Assembly: GCF_014196255.1 (NCBI RefSeq)
Contig: NZ_JACIDH010000007.1
Location: forward strand, 91,884 to 155,883
Reading direction: 5' to 3'
Origin: Sphingomonas pseudosanguinis
Lineage (GTDB): Bacteria > Pseudomonadota > Alphaproteobacteria > Sphingomonadales > Sphingomonadaceae
Length of the DNA: 64,000 nt
This document shows positions 34,890 to 44,595 of the stretch, piece after piece (position 1 is the stretch's first letter; every line of letters begins with the position of its first letter). The notes below the pieces were generated by a model that saw only the letters and a list, made by a program, of their open reading frames with translations, ran no database searches and was not told where the DNA came from. The position numbers were made by a program, and so were the translations under genes.

Positions 34890-36152
34890 ATGATCCTCCC
34901 CCTGCTTCTCGCCGCCGCCGCGACACCGGCCGCCGCCCCCTCCCCCGCCCGGCTGAAGGCCGATGTCGAAGCGCTGGTCGGGTTCGGCACGCGCCATACC
35001 GCCTCGACCACCACCGATCCCAAGCGCGGCATCGGCGCGGCGCGCGACTGGGCGGCGCGGCAGTTCGAGACGATCGGGCAGAGCTGTAACGGCTGCATCA
35101 CCGTCGAGCGGATCAACCGTCGCTTCACCGGCCCGCGCGCACCGAACGGCGTGATGGTCGAGGACGTGCTGGGCATCCAGCGCGGGCGCGATCCGTCGCG
35201 GGTCGTCATCGTCGGCGCGCATATCGACAGCCGGGTTACCGACGTGATGGACGCGACCTCCGACGCGCCGGGGGCCAATGACGACGCCTCGGGCGTAGCG
35301 CTGGTGCTGGAGGCGGCACGCCATCTGTCCAAGCAACAGTTCGACGCGACCATCGTCTATGCCGTCTTTTCGGGTGAGGAGCAGGGCCTATGGGGCGCGA
35401 CCCTGCTTGCCGATACCGTCAAGGCCCGGAACTGGCGGGTGTCGGCGATGCTCAACAACGACATCGTCGGCAACACGATCGGCCAGGGCGGCGTGCGCGA
35501 GGCGCGCTGGGTCCGTGTCTTTTCGGAAGGCATCCGCGCGTCCGAAGGGCTGCCCCAGCAGATGCAGCGGCGCGGAAACGGCGGCGAGGATGACGGCCCC
35601 AGCCGCGCGCTGGCAAAGGCGATCGACGGCATCGCCGACAAGCTGGGCGGGCTGGACGTGTTCCTCGACCGCCGGCCGGACCGCTTCGGCCGTGGCGGCG
35701 ATCACGAGCCGTTCCTGAAGCTGGGCTATCCCGCCATCCGCTTCTCGGTCGCCAATGAGGATTGGGACGCGCAGCATCAGGACCTGCGCAAGGAAGGCAA
35801 TGTCGCGTTCGGCGACACGATCGACAAGATGGACTTTCCCTATCTGGCGAAAGTGACGGCGATCAACATCGCCACGCTCGCCCGGCTGGCCGCCGCACCC
35901 GCCGCGCCGGACAAGGTGACGATCAGCGGTGCCTTGTCACGCGATACGAAGGTCGAATGGGCGGCCGTGCCGGGGGCCGTCCGCTACCGCGTCCATTGGC
36001 GGCGCAACGATGGTCAGGAGTGGACTCAGTCGCGCGACGTGACCGAGCCGGGCACCGTGCTGACCCAGGTGCCGGTCGACGATCACTTCATCGGCGTGTC
36101 GGCGATCGCGGCGGACGGCGCCGAAAGCCTGGTCACCTTTGGCGGACGCTGA
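34890..36152 (+). CDS. Exported M28-family zinc aminopeptidase
   Basis: The 420-residue product has a signal peptide (MILPLLLAAAATPAAA) and an M28 peptidase domain. Zinc ligands and catalytic residues are visible in VGAHIDSR, ANDDASG, SGEEQGLWG, NNDIVGNT and GGDHEPFL. A C-terminal ~90-residue module (from about 330) reads like a fibronectin type III fold (VTISGALSRDTKVEWAAVPGAVRYRVHWRR). It presumably cleaves peptides in the periplasm or outside. The frame upstream of 34890 lacks signal-peptide character. Confidence 0.9.
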   Translation: MILPLLLAAAATPAAAPSPARLKADVEALVGFGTRHTASTTTDPKRGIGAARDWAARQFETIGQSCNGCITVERINRRFTGPRAPNGVMVEDVLGIQRGRDPSRVVIVGAHIDSRVTDVMDATSDAPGANDDASGVALVLEAARHLSKQQFDATIVYAVFSGEEQGLWGATLLADTVKARNWRVSAMLNNDIVGNTIGQGGVREARWVRVFSEGIRASEGLPQQMQRRGNGGEDDGPSRALAKAIDGIADKLGGLDVFLDRRPDRFGRGGDHEPFLKLGYPAIRFSVANEDWDAQHQDLRKEGNVAFGDTIDKMDFPYLAKVTAINIATLARLAAAPAAPDKVTISGALSRDTKVEWAAVPGAVRYRVHWRRNDGQEWTQSRDVTEPGTVLTQVPVDDHFIGVSAIAADGAESLVTFGGR

Positions 36153-36166
36153 TCGGGTCGTAGGGT

Positions 36167-36207
36167 AAAAGGATGCCGCTCCGTGGGAGTTGGTCGGAGC
36201 GGCATCC
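36167..36207 (-). terminator. Strong hairpin terminator between convergent genes
   Basis: A perfect 12-bp stem (36171-36182 with 36196-36207, loop 13) is followed, when read leftward, by TTTT. It serves the leftward RcnB-like gene and may also end the peptidase transcript coming from the other side. Confidence 0.85.
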
Positions 36208-36258
36208 CATATTTCGACCCGGCGTCTCCTCGGGTCGAACTCCCCCCTGGGGAAGGCG

Positions 36259-37251
36259 TCAGCGACGAACCAGCTTGCTCCGGGTGCGTATGCGGCGCGG
36301 GGCCGTGCGCACAACTTCGGTCGTGGTGGTGGTCGTCGTCACCGGCGGACCCTGTACGACAACCGTGGTCACCGTGGGGGCCGGATAATAATAGCCGCCT
36401 TCATAATAGCCTGGCCGGCCTGACGCAAGCGTACCGACGGTCGTCGTCGTCGTGACGGTGCTGCCGTCGCGCGTCACCCAGCGGCGTCCGGTCGCGGGCG
36501 GCGGCGGCGGTGGAGCATAGTCGTCCCGATAGCCATAATCGGGCTGACCATAATCGTCATAGCCCGGCGCCATCCGCGTCCGCCGATCCTCGGCCCGGTC
36601 GATCGCATAGCCCGCCGCCGCGCCGACGCCCGCCCCGATCAGCGTACCGCCCAGCCGATCGTCACGCCCGGCAATGACGTTGCCGGCGATGCCGCCCGCC
36701 ACCGCTCCGATCGCCGCGCCGCCCAGGCCCCGGTCACGCCGGACCGGCGAAGGCGGTGGCGGCGGATAGCCGGCCCCCGCATAATCGGGCGCGCCCGCCC
36801 CGTCCCAGTCGAGGCCGGCCATGCTGTCATAGACCCCACCGCGCGGATCGATCAGCACCGCATCGTCATAATAGCGCGACCAGCGATAGCCCGCCGGCGG
36901 CTGCGGCAGGCGATAGACCGCCCAGTCGTCGATCGCGAAGCGCGGGCTGTTCCAATAGCCGGGCAGGACGGTACCGCGCACCGGCCGGCGATAGGCGGGC
37001 CAGCCGCCCGGCGCATTCGCCCCACCCCACCAGCGACCACCGACCAGGCTGCCCCAGCGGTCGCGGCGCACCGGCCCGGTGCCCACGGTGCGCGTCGTCA
37101 CCTCGGGCCGGACCATGGTCGGCGATGCGGTGTCGATATTGGGCCGCGGATAGCTGGCGCCGGCGCGCAGCGGGGCACGCTCCTGCGCCACCACCGGTGC
37201 GCTCACCATGGTGGCGAGGGATAGGCTGATCAGATGCGACAAGGTCCGCAT
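36259..37251 (-). CDS. RcnB-like periplasmic protein with glycine zipper
   Basis: The 330-residue product has a signal peptide (MRTLSHLISLSLATMVSAPVVAQ). An RcnB-type segment (about 95-150: PGYWNSPRFAIDDWAVYRLPQPPAGYRWSRYYDDAVLIDPRGGVYD) follows, as in periplasmic proteins linked to nickel/cobalt homeostasis. A glycine-zipper region comes next (GLGGAAIGAVAGGIAGNVIAGRDDRLGGTLIGAGVGAAAGYAID), then a Tyr/Pro- and Thr-rich tail. The combination suggests an outer-membrane-associated protein. The metal link is family knowledge, not seen here. Confidence 0.8.
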   Translation of the reverse strand: MRTLSHLISLSLATMVSAPVVAQERAPLRAGASYPRPNIDTASPTMVRPEVTTRTVGTGPVRRDRWGSLVGGRWWGGANAPGGWPAYRRPVRGTVLPGYWNSPRFAIDDWAVYRLPQPPAGYRWSRYYDDAVLIDPRGGVYDSMAGLDWDGAGAPDYAGAGYPPPPPSPVRRDRGLGGAAIGAVAGGIAGNVIAGRDDRLGGTLIGAGVGAAAGYAIDRAEDRRTRMAPGYDDYGQPDYGYRDDYAPPPPPPATGRRWVTRDGSTVTTTTTVGTLASGRPGYYEGGYYYPAPTVTTVVVQGPPVTTTTTTTEVVRTAPRRIRTRSKLVRR

Positions 37252-37381
37252 GGCGTGGCAAATTTCCCCTGTTTCAAGGCTTGGACGTCCCCCCAAACGC
37301 CCGGGCCGCAACAAAGGTTTGTTACCAGCGCGGCCCTTTTGCCGATAGCGCCGCGCATCGTCCCGAATCGGGTCAGACGGG

Positions 37382-37876
37382 TCAGCTCGCCTTGCCCGCG
37401 AGCCGGGGGGCGAGCAACGTCATCAGCGCTTCGCAGCCCGCCTGATCCTCGGCATCGAAACGGTCGGGGACCGGGCTGTCGAGATCGAGCACACCGAGCA
37501 CCTGGCCGTCATGGACGATCGGCACCACCAGTTCGGACCGGCTGGCGGCGTCGCAGGCGATATGGCCCGGAAAGGCGTGGACATCGGCCACGCGCTGCGT
37601 CTCGCCGGTGGCGACGGCCGCGCCGCACACGCCCTTGCCGACGGGTATGCGGATGCACGCCGCCTTGCCCTGAAACGGCCCCAGCACCAGTTCGCCCGCC
37701 ACCATGCGGTAGAAGCCCGACCAGTTGAGATCGGGCAGATATTGCCCGATCAGCGCGGCGGCATTGGCCATGTTGGCGATCGCGTCGGCCTCTCCGGCGG
37801 TCAGCGCGTCGAGCGCGGCGTGGAGGTCATGATAAAGCTCCGCCTTCGATCCGGCGGCGATGTCGAACTGATACAT
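37382..37876 (-). CDS. msrC: Free methionine-(R)-sulfoxide reductase (GAF domain)
   Basis: The 164-residue GAF-domain protein has NWSGFYRM, LVLGPFQGKAACIRIPVGKGVCGAAV and HIACDAASRSELVVPI. These contain the three cysteines and acidic residues used by fRMsr enzymes, which repair free methionine-R-sulfoxide in the cytoplasm. Length and motif order fit the family closely. Confidence 0.93.
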   Translation of the reverse strand: MYQFDIAAGSKAELYHDLHAALDALTAGEADAIANMANAAALIGQYLPDLNWSGFYRMVAGELVLGPFQGKAACIRIPVGKGVCGAAVATGETQRVADVHAFPGHIACDAASRSELVVPIVHDGQVLGVLDLDSPVPDRFDAEDQAGCEALMTLLAPRLAGKAS

Positions 37877-37933
37877 GGCCCGAATGTAGTCGGCCGGGGG
37901 CGCTGCGTCATCCCCCGGCCGGCCCGATCGCGA

Positions 37934-39712
37934 TCAGCTCGCCAGCGCCAGCCTGGGACCGGACCGCCGCATCTCGACCATGGCGTGATGGCCGCCCCGC
38001 TGGGCCGCGTCATGGCCCAGCCGGAACTGCGCGACTTCGCGAGCCAGCACATCGGCCTCGGCCGCCAGTTGGCGCGCCGCGGCGGTCGCCTGTTCGACCA
38101 TCGCCGCATTCTGCTGGGTCGTACCGTCCATCTCGGCGACGGCGGTGTTCACCTGCTGCAGCCCCGTCGCCTGCTGCTCGGCGGAGGCGGCGATGTCGGA
38201 GACAAGCGTGCTGATCTCGGCGATGCGCTTGAAAATCGTCTCCAGCGAGCGCCCCGTCTCGCTGACCAGATCGACGCCCATGCCGACCTGGGTCGTCGAG
38301 GCCTGGATACGGTCCTTCACGTCCTTGGCCGCATCGGCCGAGCGCTGCGCCAGCGCGCGGACCTCGCTCGCGACGACCGCAAAGCCCTTGCCCGCGTCAC
38401 CGGCGCGCGCGGCTTCGACGCCGGCGTTAAGCGCCAGGAGATTGGTCTGGAAGGCGATACCGTCGATGACGCCGATGATCTCCGAAATCTCGCTCGATGA
38501 GCGTTCGATCGCGCCCATCGCGTCGACCGCGCGGCGCACCACATCACCCGACTGCTCTGTGTCCTTGCGCGCCGCCGCGACGATCGCGTTGGCGCGGTTG
38601 GCCCCGCCGGCGGTGGCGCGAACGCCGGTCGTGATCTCGTCCATCGCGGCGGCGGTTTCCTCCAGGCTGGCCGCCTGCTGCTCGGTCCGCTGCGACAGGT
38701 CGTCGGAGGCCGATCGCACCTCGCCCGCCCCGGTCTTCACATGCCCCGCCGACTGGGCGACCCGCGCCAGCGTCTGCGCCAGCCGGTCCATGCTGGCGTT
38801 GAACGAACGCGCCAGCCCCTGATATTCGATCGGCAACGTATCGCCGACCCGGTGGGCGATATTGCCATGGCCCAGTTCGTCCAGCGCCGCCGCCAGTTCG
38901 CGGACGACCAATTCCTGCTTTTCGACATTGGCGACCTGCGCCAGCGCCGCGCCACGAAACACCTCGACCGCCGAGACCATGGTGCCGATCTCGTCGGCCC
39001 GCCCGCCCCCGTCGAGCGTCAGCGTCAGGTCGCCATCGGCCATGCGACGCATCGCATCCGCCGTGCCGCCGACCGGCCCCAGCACCCGGCGAAGAATATA
39101 GAAGATTCCCCCCGCCATCATCGCCGCCAGGATCAGGCCGAGCACGGCCAGGATCGCCAGCGTGCCGTGCAGCTTCGACAGGCTGAATGCCGCCACCTGG
39201 GACTTGGCGGTCGCGACGTCCTCGACCAGCGCGTCGATCGCCTGACGGTGCGCGGTGTAGAGCGCGGTCAGCCGCGCATAGCTGGCCTGCATCGCGGGGC
39301 GATCGCCACGCCGGATCGCCGGCAAGGTCGTCTGGTCCAACTCCTGCCAGAACGCATCGGCCGGACCGCCCGCGCGGTCGACCAATTGCCCCTTCAGCCC
39401 CTGCTCGATCCCGGACGCCTTCCACCGGGCGAGGCTGGCGCGGAAATCGGTTTCCAACCGCTTCAGGCGCGGACCACGATCAGCCAGCGATGCCGGATTC
39501 TGGACCAGCAGCGTCGCTTCCAGATAGGGTTCGATGATATAGGCCGGGGGCGGCAGGATGTCGGCCTGAAGGTCGCCGATCGCCTGATTGGCCTCGTCCA
39601 CCGGGCCGCCGATCCGGATCGTGTCGATCTCGAATCCGGTCACCGCTCCACCGAGCAGCAAAACACCCAACGCCACGACGCCGCCCGTGCGGCACTTACT
39701 CTTGATACTCAA
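37934..39712 (-). CDS. Methyl-accepting chemotaxis protein
   Basis: The 592-residue chemoreceptor has a first transmembrane segment at about 12-28 and a mostly helical periplasmic sensor domain to about 183. A second segment (about 184-207), HAMP domain(s) to about 300 and a signalling domain follow. The tip reads IIGVIDGIAFQTNLLALNAGVEAARAGDAGKGFAVVASEVRALAQRS. No C-terminal CheR-docking pentapeptide is evident. No other chemotaxis genes adjoin it. The ligand is unknown. Confidence 0.94.
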   Translation of the reverse strand: MSIKSKCRTGGVVALGVLLLGGAVTGFEIDTIRIGGPVDEANQAIGDLQADILPPPAYIIEPYLEATLLVQNPASLADRGPRLKRLETDFRASLARWKASGIEQGLKGQLVDRAGGPADAFWQELDQTTLPAIRRGDRPAMQASYARLTALYTAHRQAIDALVEDVATAKSQVAAFSLSKLHGTLAILAVLGLILAAMMAGGIFYILRRVLGPVGGTADAMRRMADGDLTLTLDGGGRADEIGTMVSAVEVFRGAALAQVANVEKQELVVRELAAALDELGHGNIAHRVGDTLPIEYQGLARSFNASMDRLAQTLARVAQSAGHVKTGAGEVRSASDDLSQRTEQQAASLEETAAAMDEITTGVRATAGGANRANAIVAAARKDTEQSGDVVRRAVDAMGAIERSSSEISEIIGVIDGIAFQTNLLALNAGVEAARAGDAGKGFAVVASEVRALAQRSADAAKDVKDRIQASTTQVGMGVDLVSETGRSLETIFKRIAEISTLVSDIAASAEQQATGLQQVNTAVAEMDGTTQQNAAMVEQATAAARQLAAEADVLAREVAQFRLGHDAAQRGGHHAMVEMRRSGPRLALAS

Positions 39713-39909
39713 AGGACAACTCCTGGTTGCCCCGGAGATGCGTCACCACCCACTAATGATAGGTTATTTATGAGTTGGAAATATTTGTTTCATGATTGCA
39801 ACGGCTTGATCAAATATTTCAAATTGTATTGGTTTTACGTACAGTAATTTATGACATAATCTTCATGAAAACTTGGGAGAATTGAGCATGTTGGGCCGGC
39901 CGGGCCGAA
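39713..39909. promoter_or_regulatory. AT-rich intergenic region upstream of the chemoreceptor
   Basis: About 150 bases (39750-39890) are markedly AT-rich for this genome, with several TTT/AAA tracts and TCAAATATTTCAAATTG-like near-palindromes. It presumably holds the chemoreceptor promoter. No confident sigma-factor consensus could be fixed. No gene is seen. Confidence 0.4.
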
Positions 39910-40335
39910 TCAATCGAAGCGGACCTTGCCCCGTCCCGCCTTGACCGCGCTGCGCCCCTTCTTGGCATCGACACGACGGGTCTGGGACGCCTTGGTGGGC
40001 TTGGTCGGACGGCGCTTCTTGGGCACCAGCGTCGCTTCGCGGACCAGGGCGATCAGCCGTTCGCGCACCTCACGCCGGTTCATCTCCTGCGATCGGCTGG
40101 CATCGGCGCGCAAGGTGAGGACGCCGTCACGGCTCAGCCGCGTGCCCGCCAGCACCGCCAGCCGCATCTTCACCGCCTCTGGCAGGCTGGGCGAGTTGGC
40201 GACGTCGAACCGCAGCAGCACCGCGCTATCGGTGGTGTTGACATGCTGTCCACCCGGCCCGGAGGCGCGGGTGAAGCTCTCGCCGATCTCGCGCTCGTCG
40301 ATCGCGATGGCGCGGGTCACCGGGATCAGCGCCAT
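39910..40335 (-). CDS. arfB: Alternative ribosome-rescue factor ArfB
   Basis: ArfB is a peptidyl-tRNA hydrolase that frees ribosomes stalled at mRNA ends. The 141-residue protein has the RF-type GGQ motif in TRASGPGGQHVNTTDSAV (about 23-40). A long basic C-terminal tail (KKRRPTKPTKASQTRRVDAKKGRS), which in this family enters the empty mRNA channel, is also present. The lack of a stop-codon recognition domain separates it from RF1/RF2. Confidence 0.95.
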   Translation of the reverse strand: MALIPVTRAIAIDEREIGESFTRASGPGGQHVNTTDSAVLLRFDVANSPSLPEAVKMRLAVLAGTRLSRDGVLTLRADASRSQEMNRREVRERLIALVREATLVPKKRRPTKPTKASQTRRVDAKKGRSAVKAGRGKVRFD

Positions 40336-40345
40336 CGCCCGCGCC

Positions 40346-40990
40346 CTATTCGGTGAACGCGCCGAAGCGTTCGGGAAGCGGGGCCTCCGCTATGATCGGG
40401 TCCTTGGCCTCGCCACGCGGAACGGTCAGGCTGGCGGCGTGGAGCAGCATCCCCCCGGCCTCGCCCGCGCCGTACACCAGATCGCCGACGACGGGCGCGC
40501 CGAGCGCGGTCGCGGCATGGACGCGGATCTGATGCGTGCGCCCGGTCTGGGGCCGGAACTCGACCAGCGTACGCCCGCCCTCATGGCGCAGCGCGCGCCA
40601 ACCGGTCCGCGCCGCCTTGCCCGCCGGGTCGGCGACGATCCGCCAGCCTTCCTCGATGGTCGACACCTTCGCGAGCGCCAGGTCGATCATCCCCTCGCCC
40701 TCGACCACGCCGTTCAGCACCGCCAGATAGCGCTTTTCGACCAGGCCGCCCTCGAACGCCTGCTGGAAACGGGCATGCGCCTTGGGATTGCGCGACAGCA
40801 ACAGGCAGCCGCTGGTGTCGCGGTCCAGCCGGTGGACCGGCACCGGCCAGCGTTTGAACCCGAATTTGAGCGACTCGAGGTGATTTTCGAGGCTGATCGA
40901 TCCGTTGCGGGGCCGATCGACGGGCAGGCCCGCCGGCTTGTCGATCACCAGCGCCTCGCCGTCGATGAATAGTACGCGATCTCCGTGCAT
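40346..40990 (-). CDS. RluA-family pseudouridine synthase
   Basis: The 214-residue catalytic-domain protein has VIDKPAGLPVD and the catalytic aspartate motif HRLDRDTSGCLLLSRN (about 67-82). It also has KRYLAV and PQTGRTHQIRVHAATALGAPVVGD. There is no S4 domain, so it resembles the short TruC/RluA-type enzymes. RNA target (rRNA or tRNA) cannot be fixed. The ATG giving MHGDRVLFIDG was chosen; it ends 10 bases before arfB and the two are probably co-transcribed. Confidence 0.9.
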   Translation of the reverse strand: MHGDRVLFIDGEALVIDKPAGLPVDRPRNGSISLENHLESLKFGFKRWPVPVHRLDRDTSGCLLLSRNPKAHARFQQAFEGGLVEKRYLAVLNGVVEGEGMIDLALAKVSTIEEGWRIVADPAGKAARTGWRALRHEGGRTLVEFRPQTGRTHQIRVHAATALGAPVVGDLVYGAGEAGGMLLHAASLTVPRGEAKDPIIAEAPLPERFGAFTE

Positions 40991-41039
40991 GCCGCTCCCT
41001 TGCCACCGCGCGCGCCGACATGCCAGAGGCGCGCGCGTC

Positions 41040-41813
41040 ATGCCCCCGCTTCCCGCCGCTTTCCTGCGCGCCGTCGCGCTTCTGTGCTTCGCCGTAGCGC
41101 CCAGCCTTGCCCAAGCCCAGTCCTGCGACGGCGTGCTACCCTCGCCCGGCCCCGATGGCCGTCTGGCGGGACACTTCCCCTATGGCGACGCGCCGTCCTC
41201 CGAACTGGTCGAGGCGCCGGCGGGCTTCGCCATCGGCCAGCCCTGCTATGTCCGGCGCGAGATGCTACCCGATCTGGAGCGGCTGCTCGCCGCCGCACGT
41301 GGTGACCCGGCGGTGATGGGCCAGTTGCGCGCGCTGTCCTGCCACCGCGCGATCGCCCGGCAGAACCGCGTCTTCTGCCGCGACCGGGAAAGCAGCGCGG
41401 CGGAGCGCGCCGTATCGGTGGCGCCGGCGGGGCATAGCGAACATGCCACCGGCTATGCGATCGACTTCGCCGTCCGCCCTGCCAATGGCTGCCCGGATGC
41501 CGAAGCCTGCATGGCCGCGACGCCCGCCGCCCGCTGGCTGTTCGCGAACGGGCCGCGCTTCGGGTTCGAGATGAGCTTTCCTGCGGGTAATAGCCAGCGG
41601 GTGAAATGGGAGCCGTGGCACTGGCGCTGGGTCGGCACCAGCCCGACCGCGCCCGGCGCGGCGCAAGCGCGGGCGGTGTTCGCCAAGGCACGCGCGCAGT
41701 TTCCCGCCAATCCGGGCGTGCGCGATCCGTTGCGGGTGGAAGTGACCAGTCCGCCGCCGGTGCCGGTGGTGGCGGCTCCGCCCGTTCCGGTGAAGAAGGG
41801 GAAACGGCGATAG
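41040..41813 (+). CDS. Exported VanY-type D-alanyl-D-alanine carboxypeptidase
   Basis: The 257-residue product has a signal peptide ending AQAQ (about 27). A peptidase M15B domain follows, with zinc/catalytic motifs SEHATGYAIDF (SxHxxGxAxD type) and EPWHWRW. Paired cysteines (SCDG, PCYV, SCHRA, FCRD, GCPDAEAC) suggest disulfides. A Pro/Val-rich basic tail (VKKGKRR) ends the protein. It should trim terminal D-Ala from periplasmic peptidoglycan. Confidence 0.85.
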   Translation: MPPLPAAFLRAVALLCFAVAPSLAQAQSCDGVLPSPGPDGRLAGHFPYGDAPSSELVEAPAGFAIGQPCYVRREMLPDLERLLAAARGDPAVMGQLRALSCHRAIARQNRVFCRDRESSAAERAVSVAPAGHSEHATGYAIDFAVRPANGCPDAEACMAATPAARWLFANGPRFGFEMSFPAGNSQRVKWEPWHWRWVGTSPTAPGAAQARAVFAKARAQFPANPGVRDPLRVEVTSPPPVPVVAAPPVPVKKGKRR

Positions 41814-42178
41814 GGTTTCCCTTGGCCTTCGACTTCGCTCAGGCTGAACGGAGGGCTAGGATTAGAGCTGCCTTCGCCGATCACCCCGACCGCCGTTCAC
41901 ACTGAGCGGAGGGTTGGGATCGGAGCCGCCTTGGCCGATCGCCCCGACCTCCGTTCGCACTGAGCGAAGTCGAAGTGCACGTCCGGCGGTAGCCACAAAG
42001 ACGAAGAAGCGGTGATAACGAATCCCGTGGCCTTCGACTTCGCTCAGGCTGAACGGAGTTTAGGGATGATTGTCCTCCACGGCCGTTCAGCCTGAGCGCA
42101 GTCAAAGGCCACGTCCCAACGCCCGCCGCGCGGTAACCAAAAAAACGGGGGCACCCATCGGCACCCCCGTCCTTTACA
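41814..42178. repeat. Cluster of dispersed repeats and wrbA terminator between convergent genes
   Basis: No gene is present. Repeat copies lie at 41824-41853 (forward), 41950-41979 (reverse, GTGCAC-variant), 42029-42058 (forward) and 42082-42111 (reverse, degenerate), with a partial one at 41893-41910. The wrbA terminator follows. The alternation of orientation suggests two nested hairpin pairs. Confidence 0.8.
42139..42169 (-). terminator. Rho-independent terminator after wrbA
   Basis: Read leftward, CGGGGGTGCC and GGTGCCCCCG (arms within 42146-42169, two G-U pairs) form a stem followed by seven Ts. It begins about 10 bases after the wrbA stop. Confidence 0.85.
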
Positions 42179-42781
42179 TCATCCGAACAGCTTGGCGGCC
42201 GTCTCGGCGATGCGCTTGCCCTGATAGCGGGCACCGTCCAGATCGACCTGGCTCGGCTGGCGGCTGCCGTCGCCGTCCGCCAGCGTCGATGCGCCGTAGG
42301 GCGTGCCGCCATGGACTTCCTTGACGCCCATCTGGCCCTGGAAGCCGTAATCCAGCCCAACAATTGTCATGCCGTGGTGGATCAGGTTGGTCAGGACCGA
42401 GAACAGGGTGGTTTCCTGCCCGCCATGCTGGCTGGCGGTCGAGGTGAAGGCGCCGCCGACCTTGCCGACCAGGCCGCCCTTCATCCACACGCCGCCGGTC
42501 GTGTCCCAGAACGCCGCCATCTGGCTCGCCATGCGACCATAGCGGGTCGGCGTGCCAACGATGATCGCGTCATAGTTGGTCAGCGCGTCGGGGCCCTCGA
42601 TCTCGGGGTGCGCGGTGTCGGTCTTGAAGTGCGCGGCGGCGACCACTTCCGGCGGCGCGGTCTCGGCGACGCGGCGGATGTCCACCTCGGCCCCGCCGGC
42701 GCGCGCGCCCTCGGCGATGGCGTCGGCCATCTGCTCGATGTGACCATAGGACGAATAATAAAGGACCAGAACCTTGGCCAT
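42179..42781 (-). CDS. wrbA: NAD(P)H:quinone oxidoreductase WrbA
   Basis: WrbA is a flavodoxin-like FMN enzyme that reduces quinones by two electrons. The 200-residue protein has the FMN loop [40 protein letters not shown] and [17 protein letters not shown]. It ends with [13 protein letters not shown]. All match the WrbA family in order and length. It starts 31 bases after the pirin stop, on the same strand, and may share its transcript. Confidence 0.95.
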   Translation of the reverse strand: MAKVLVLYYSSYGHIEQMADAIAEGARAGGAEVDIRRVAETAPPEVVAAAHFKTDTAHPEIEGPDALTNYDAIIVGTPTRYGRMASQMAAFWDTTGGVWMKGGLVGKVGGAFTSTASQHGGQETTLFSVLTNLIHHGMTIVGLDYGFQGQMGVKEVHGGTPYGASTLADGDGSRQPSQVDLDGARYQGKRIAETAAKLFG

Positions 42782-42812
42782 GTGATGATACTCCCTTCCT
42801 GAAAGCGTGAAA

Positions 42813-43535
42813 TTATTCGGAATCGACCAGAACGATCTCGGCATCCTCGACCGCCGTGATCGTCACCGTGCGACCACCCGACAGCGCCGCGCCATCCCGC
42901 GCTGCGAACGGCACACCATCGATTTCGATCCGTCCCGTCGCCGGCACCAGATAGGCGTGACGTCCCGCGCCCACCGTATGTTCGATGCTCTCGCCGGCAT
43001 GCAGGGTGGCGGCCAGGACACGGGCTTCGGCGCGGATGCGCAGCGCATCGCCATCCTCCTCGAACCCGCTGGCGAGCGTCACGAACTTGCCCGAGCGTTC
43101 GCCCTTGGGAAACGGCTTGGCGCCCCAGCTGGGCTGGCCGCCCCGCGTGCGCGGTTCGATCCAGATCTGGAAGAGCGTCGTCGGCTCGGCCTCCAGATTA
43201 TATTCGGCGTGACGCACGCCCGACCCCGCGCTCATCACCTGGACATCGCCCGCAGCCGTGCGGCCGACATTGCCCATCGAATCCTGGTGCGTGATCGCGC
43301 CGGTGCGGACATAGGTGATGATCTCCATGTCGGCATGGGGATGCGGCGGGAAACCGGCATTGGGGGCGATGACGTCGTCGTTCCAGACCCGGATCGCGCC
43401 CCAACCCATGCGGGCCGGATCATAGTAGTTGGCGAACGAGAAATGATGCCGCGCATCCAGCCAGCCATGATTGGCGTGGCCCAGGCTTTCGAAGCTGCGG
43501 CGGTCGATACCCTTCTCGGCGGTGATAGCAGTCAT
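42813..43535 (-). CDS. Pirin-family bicupin protein
   Basis: The 240-residue protein starts [34 protein letters not shown]. It carries the pirin metal-site motif [13 protein letters not shown] (His ligands) with [31 protein letters not shown]. The shorter YhhW-like group includes quercetinase activity. It is divergent from a LysR regulator, which is the common arrangement for LysR control of this gene. Confidence 0.93.
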   Translation of the reverse strand: MTAITAEKGIDRRSFESLGHANHGWLDARHHFSFANYYDPARMGWGAIRVWNDDVIAPNAGFPPHPHADMEIITYVRTGAITHQDSMGNVGRTAAGDVQVMSAGSGVRHAEYNLEAEPTTLFQIWIEPRTRGGQPSWGAKPFPKGERSGKFVTLASGFEEDGDALRIRAEARVLAATLHAGESIEHTVGAGRHAYLVPATGRIEIDGVPFAARDGAALSGGRTVTITAVEDAEIVLVDSE

Positions 43536-43674
43536 GGAATTTCTCCCTTGGTTGCCCTCAAGATAGGGCCGATTATGATCGCGTAAACGGAAACGCTGGA
43601 AACCGATCGTTTCCACGTTCATTGTAGCGGCGCGGCCCGGCCATGGACCGCTTTGGGGGGATAGAGGGTCGAGG

Positions 43675-44595
43675 ATGCGTCTGCCGGATCTGGAAGCCTG
43701 GGCGATCTTCGCCGCCGTGGTCGAGCATCGCTCGTTCAGCGCCGCCGCCGATGCGATCGGCCTGTCCAAGGCGACCGTCTCCAAGGCGATCACCCGGCTG
43801 GAGGCGCAGCTCAACCAGTCGCTGTTCCACCGCACCTCGCGCCGGCTGGCGCTGACCGAGGCGGGCAAGCCGCTGGCCGATCACGCCGCGCGCATCCTGG
43901 CCGAGGCGCGCGCCGCCGAGGAGGCCGCGCGCGACGCCGCCAGCGCGCCCGCCGGCCGTATCCGCCTCGCCGCGCCGATGTCCTTCGGGGTCAGCAACAT
44001 CGCGCCCGTCATCGCCGATTTCCTGGCCGCGCATCCCGGTATCGAGATCGAGCTCAGCCTGTCCGACGCACGGGTCGACATCGTGGCGGAGGGCTATGAC
44101 GTCGCGCTGCGCATCGCCGACCTGCCCGACAGCTCGCTGCGCGCGCGGCGGCTGTGCGGCATCTCGACGCATATCGTCGCCTCGCCCGGCTATCTGGCCG
44201 ACCATGGCGAGCCGCGCCATCCCAACGAATTGGGCGAGCATCGCCTGCTCAGCTATTCCAACATCACCGGTCCCTGGCGCTTCCGCCATCCCAACGGTGC
44301 GGAGGTGTCGGTGCGGCCGCAGGGGCCGCTGACCGCCAATAGCGGCGATGCGCTGGTCCCCGCCGTCGTCGCGGGCCTGGGCATCGCGCGCCTGCCCGGC
44401 TTTATCATCGGCCCGCATCTCGCCAGCGGCGGCGCCGTCGAGATCCTGACCGAATGGACGCCGCCGCCGATCGGGCTGCATCTGCTCACCCCGCCCAGCC
44501 CGCTCAGGCCCGCCCGTGTCGAGGCGCTGATCACCTGGCTGGCCGACCGGGTGCGCGATCCCTGTACCGCGCATAAGCCGGGAGCCACGGCATGA
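43675..44595 (+). CDS. LysR-family transcriptional regulator
   Basis: The 306-residue regulator has an N-terminal winged helix (LEAWAIFAAVVEHRSFSAAADAIGLSKATVSKAITRLEAQLNQSLFHRTSRRLALTEAG split over about 5-62). A substrate-binding domain follows. It reads away from the pirin/wrbA genes across a 139-base gap and is the likely regulator of that pair. Its stop overlaps the next gene by ATGA. The inducer is unknown. Confidence 0.95.
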   Translation: MRLPDLEAWAIFAAVVEHRSFSAAADAIGLSKATVSKAITRLEAQLNQSLFHRTSRRLALTEAGKPLADHAARILAEARAAEEAARDAASAPAGRIRLAAPMSFGVSNIAPVIADFLAAHPGIEIELSLSDARVDIVAEGYDVALRIADLPDSSLRARRLCGISTHIVASPGYLADHGEPRHPNELGEHRLLSYSNITGPWRFRHPNGAEVSVRPQGPLTANSGDALVPAVVAGLGIARLPGFIIGPHLASGGAVEILTEWTPPPIGLHLLTPPSPLRPARVEALITWLADRVRDPCTAHKPGATA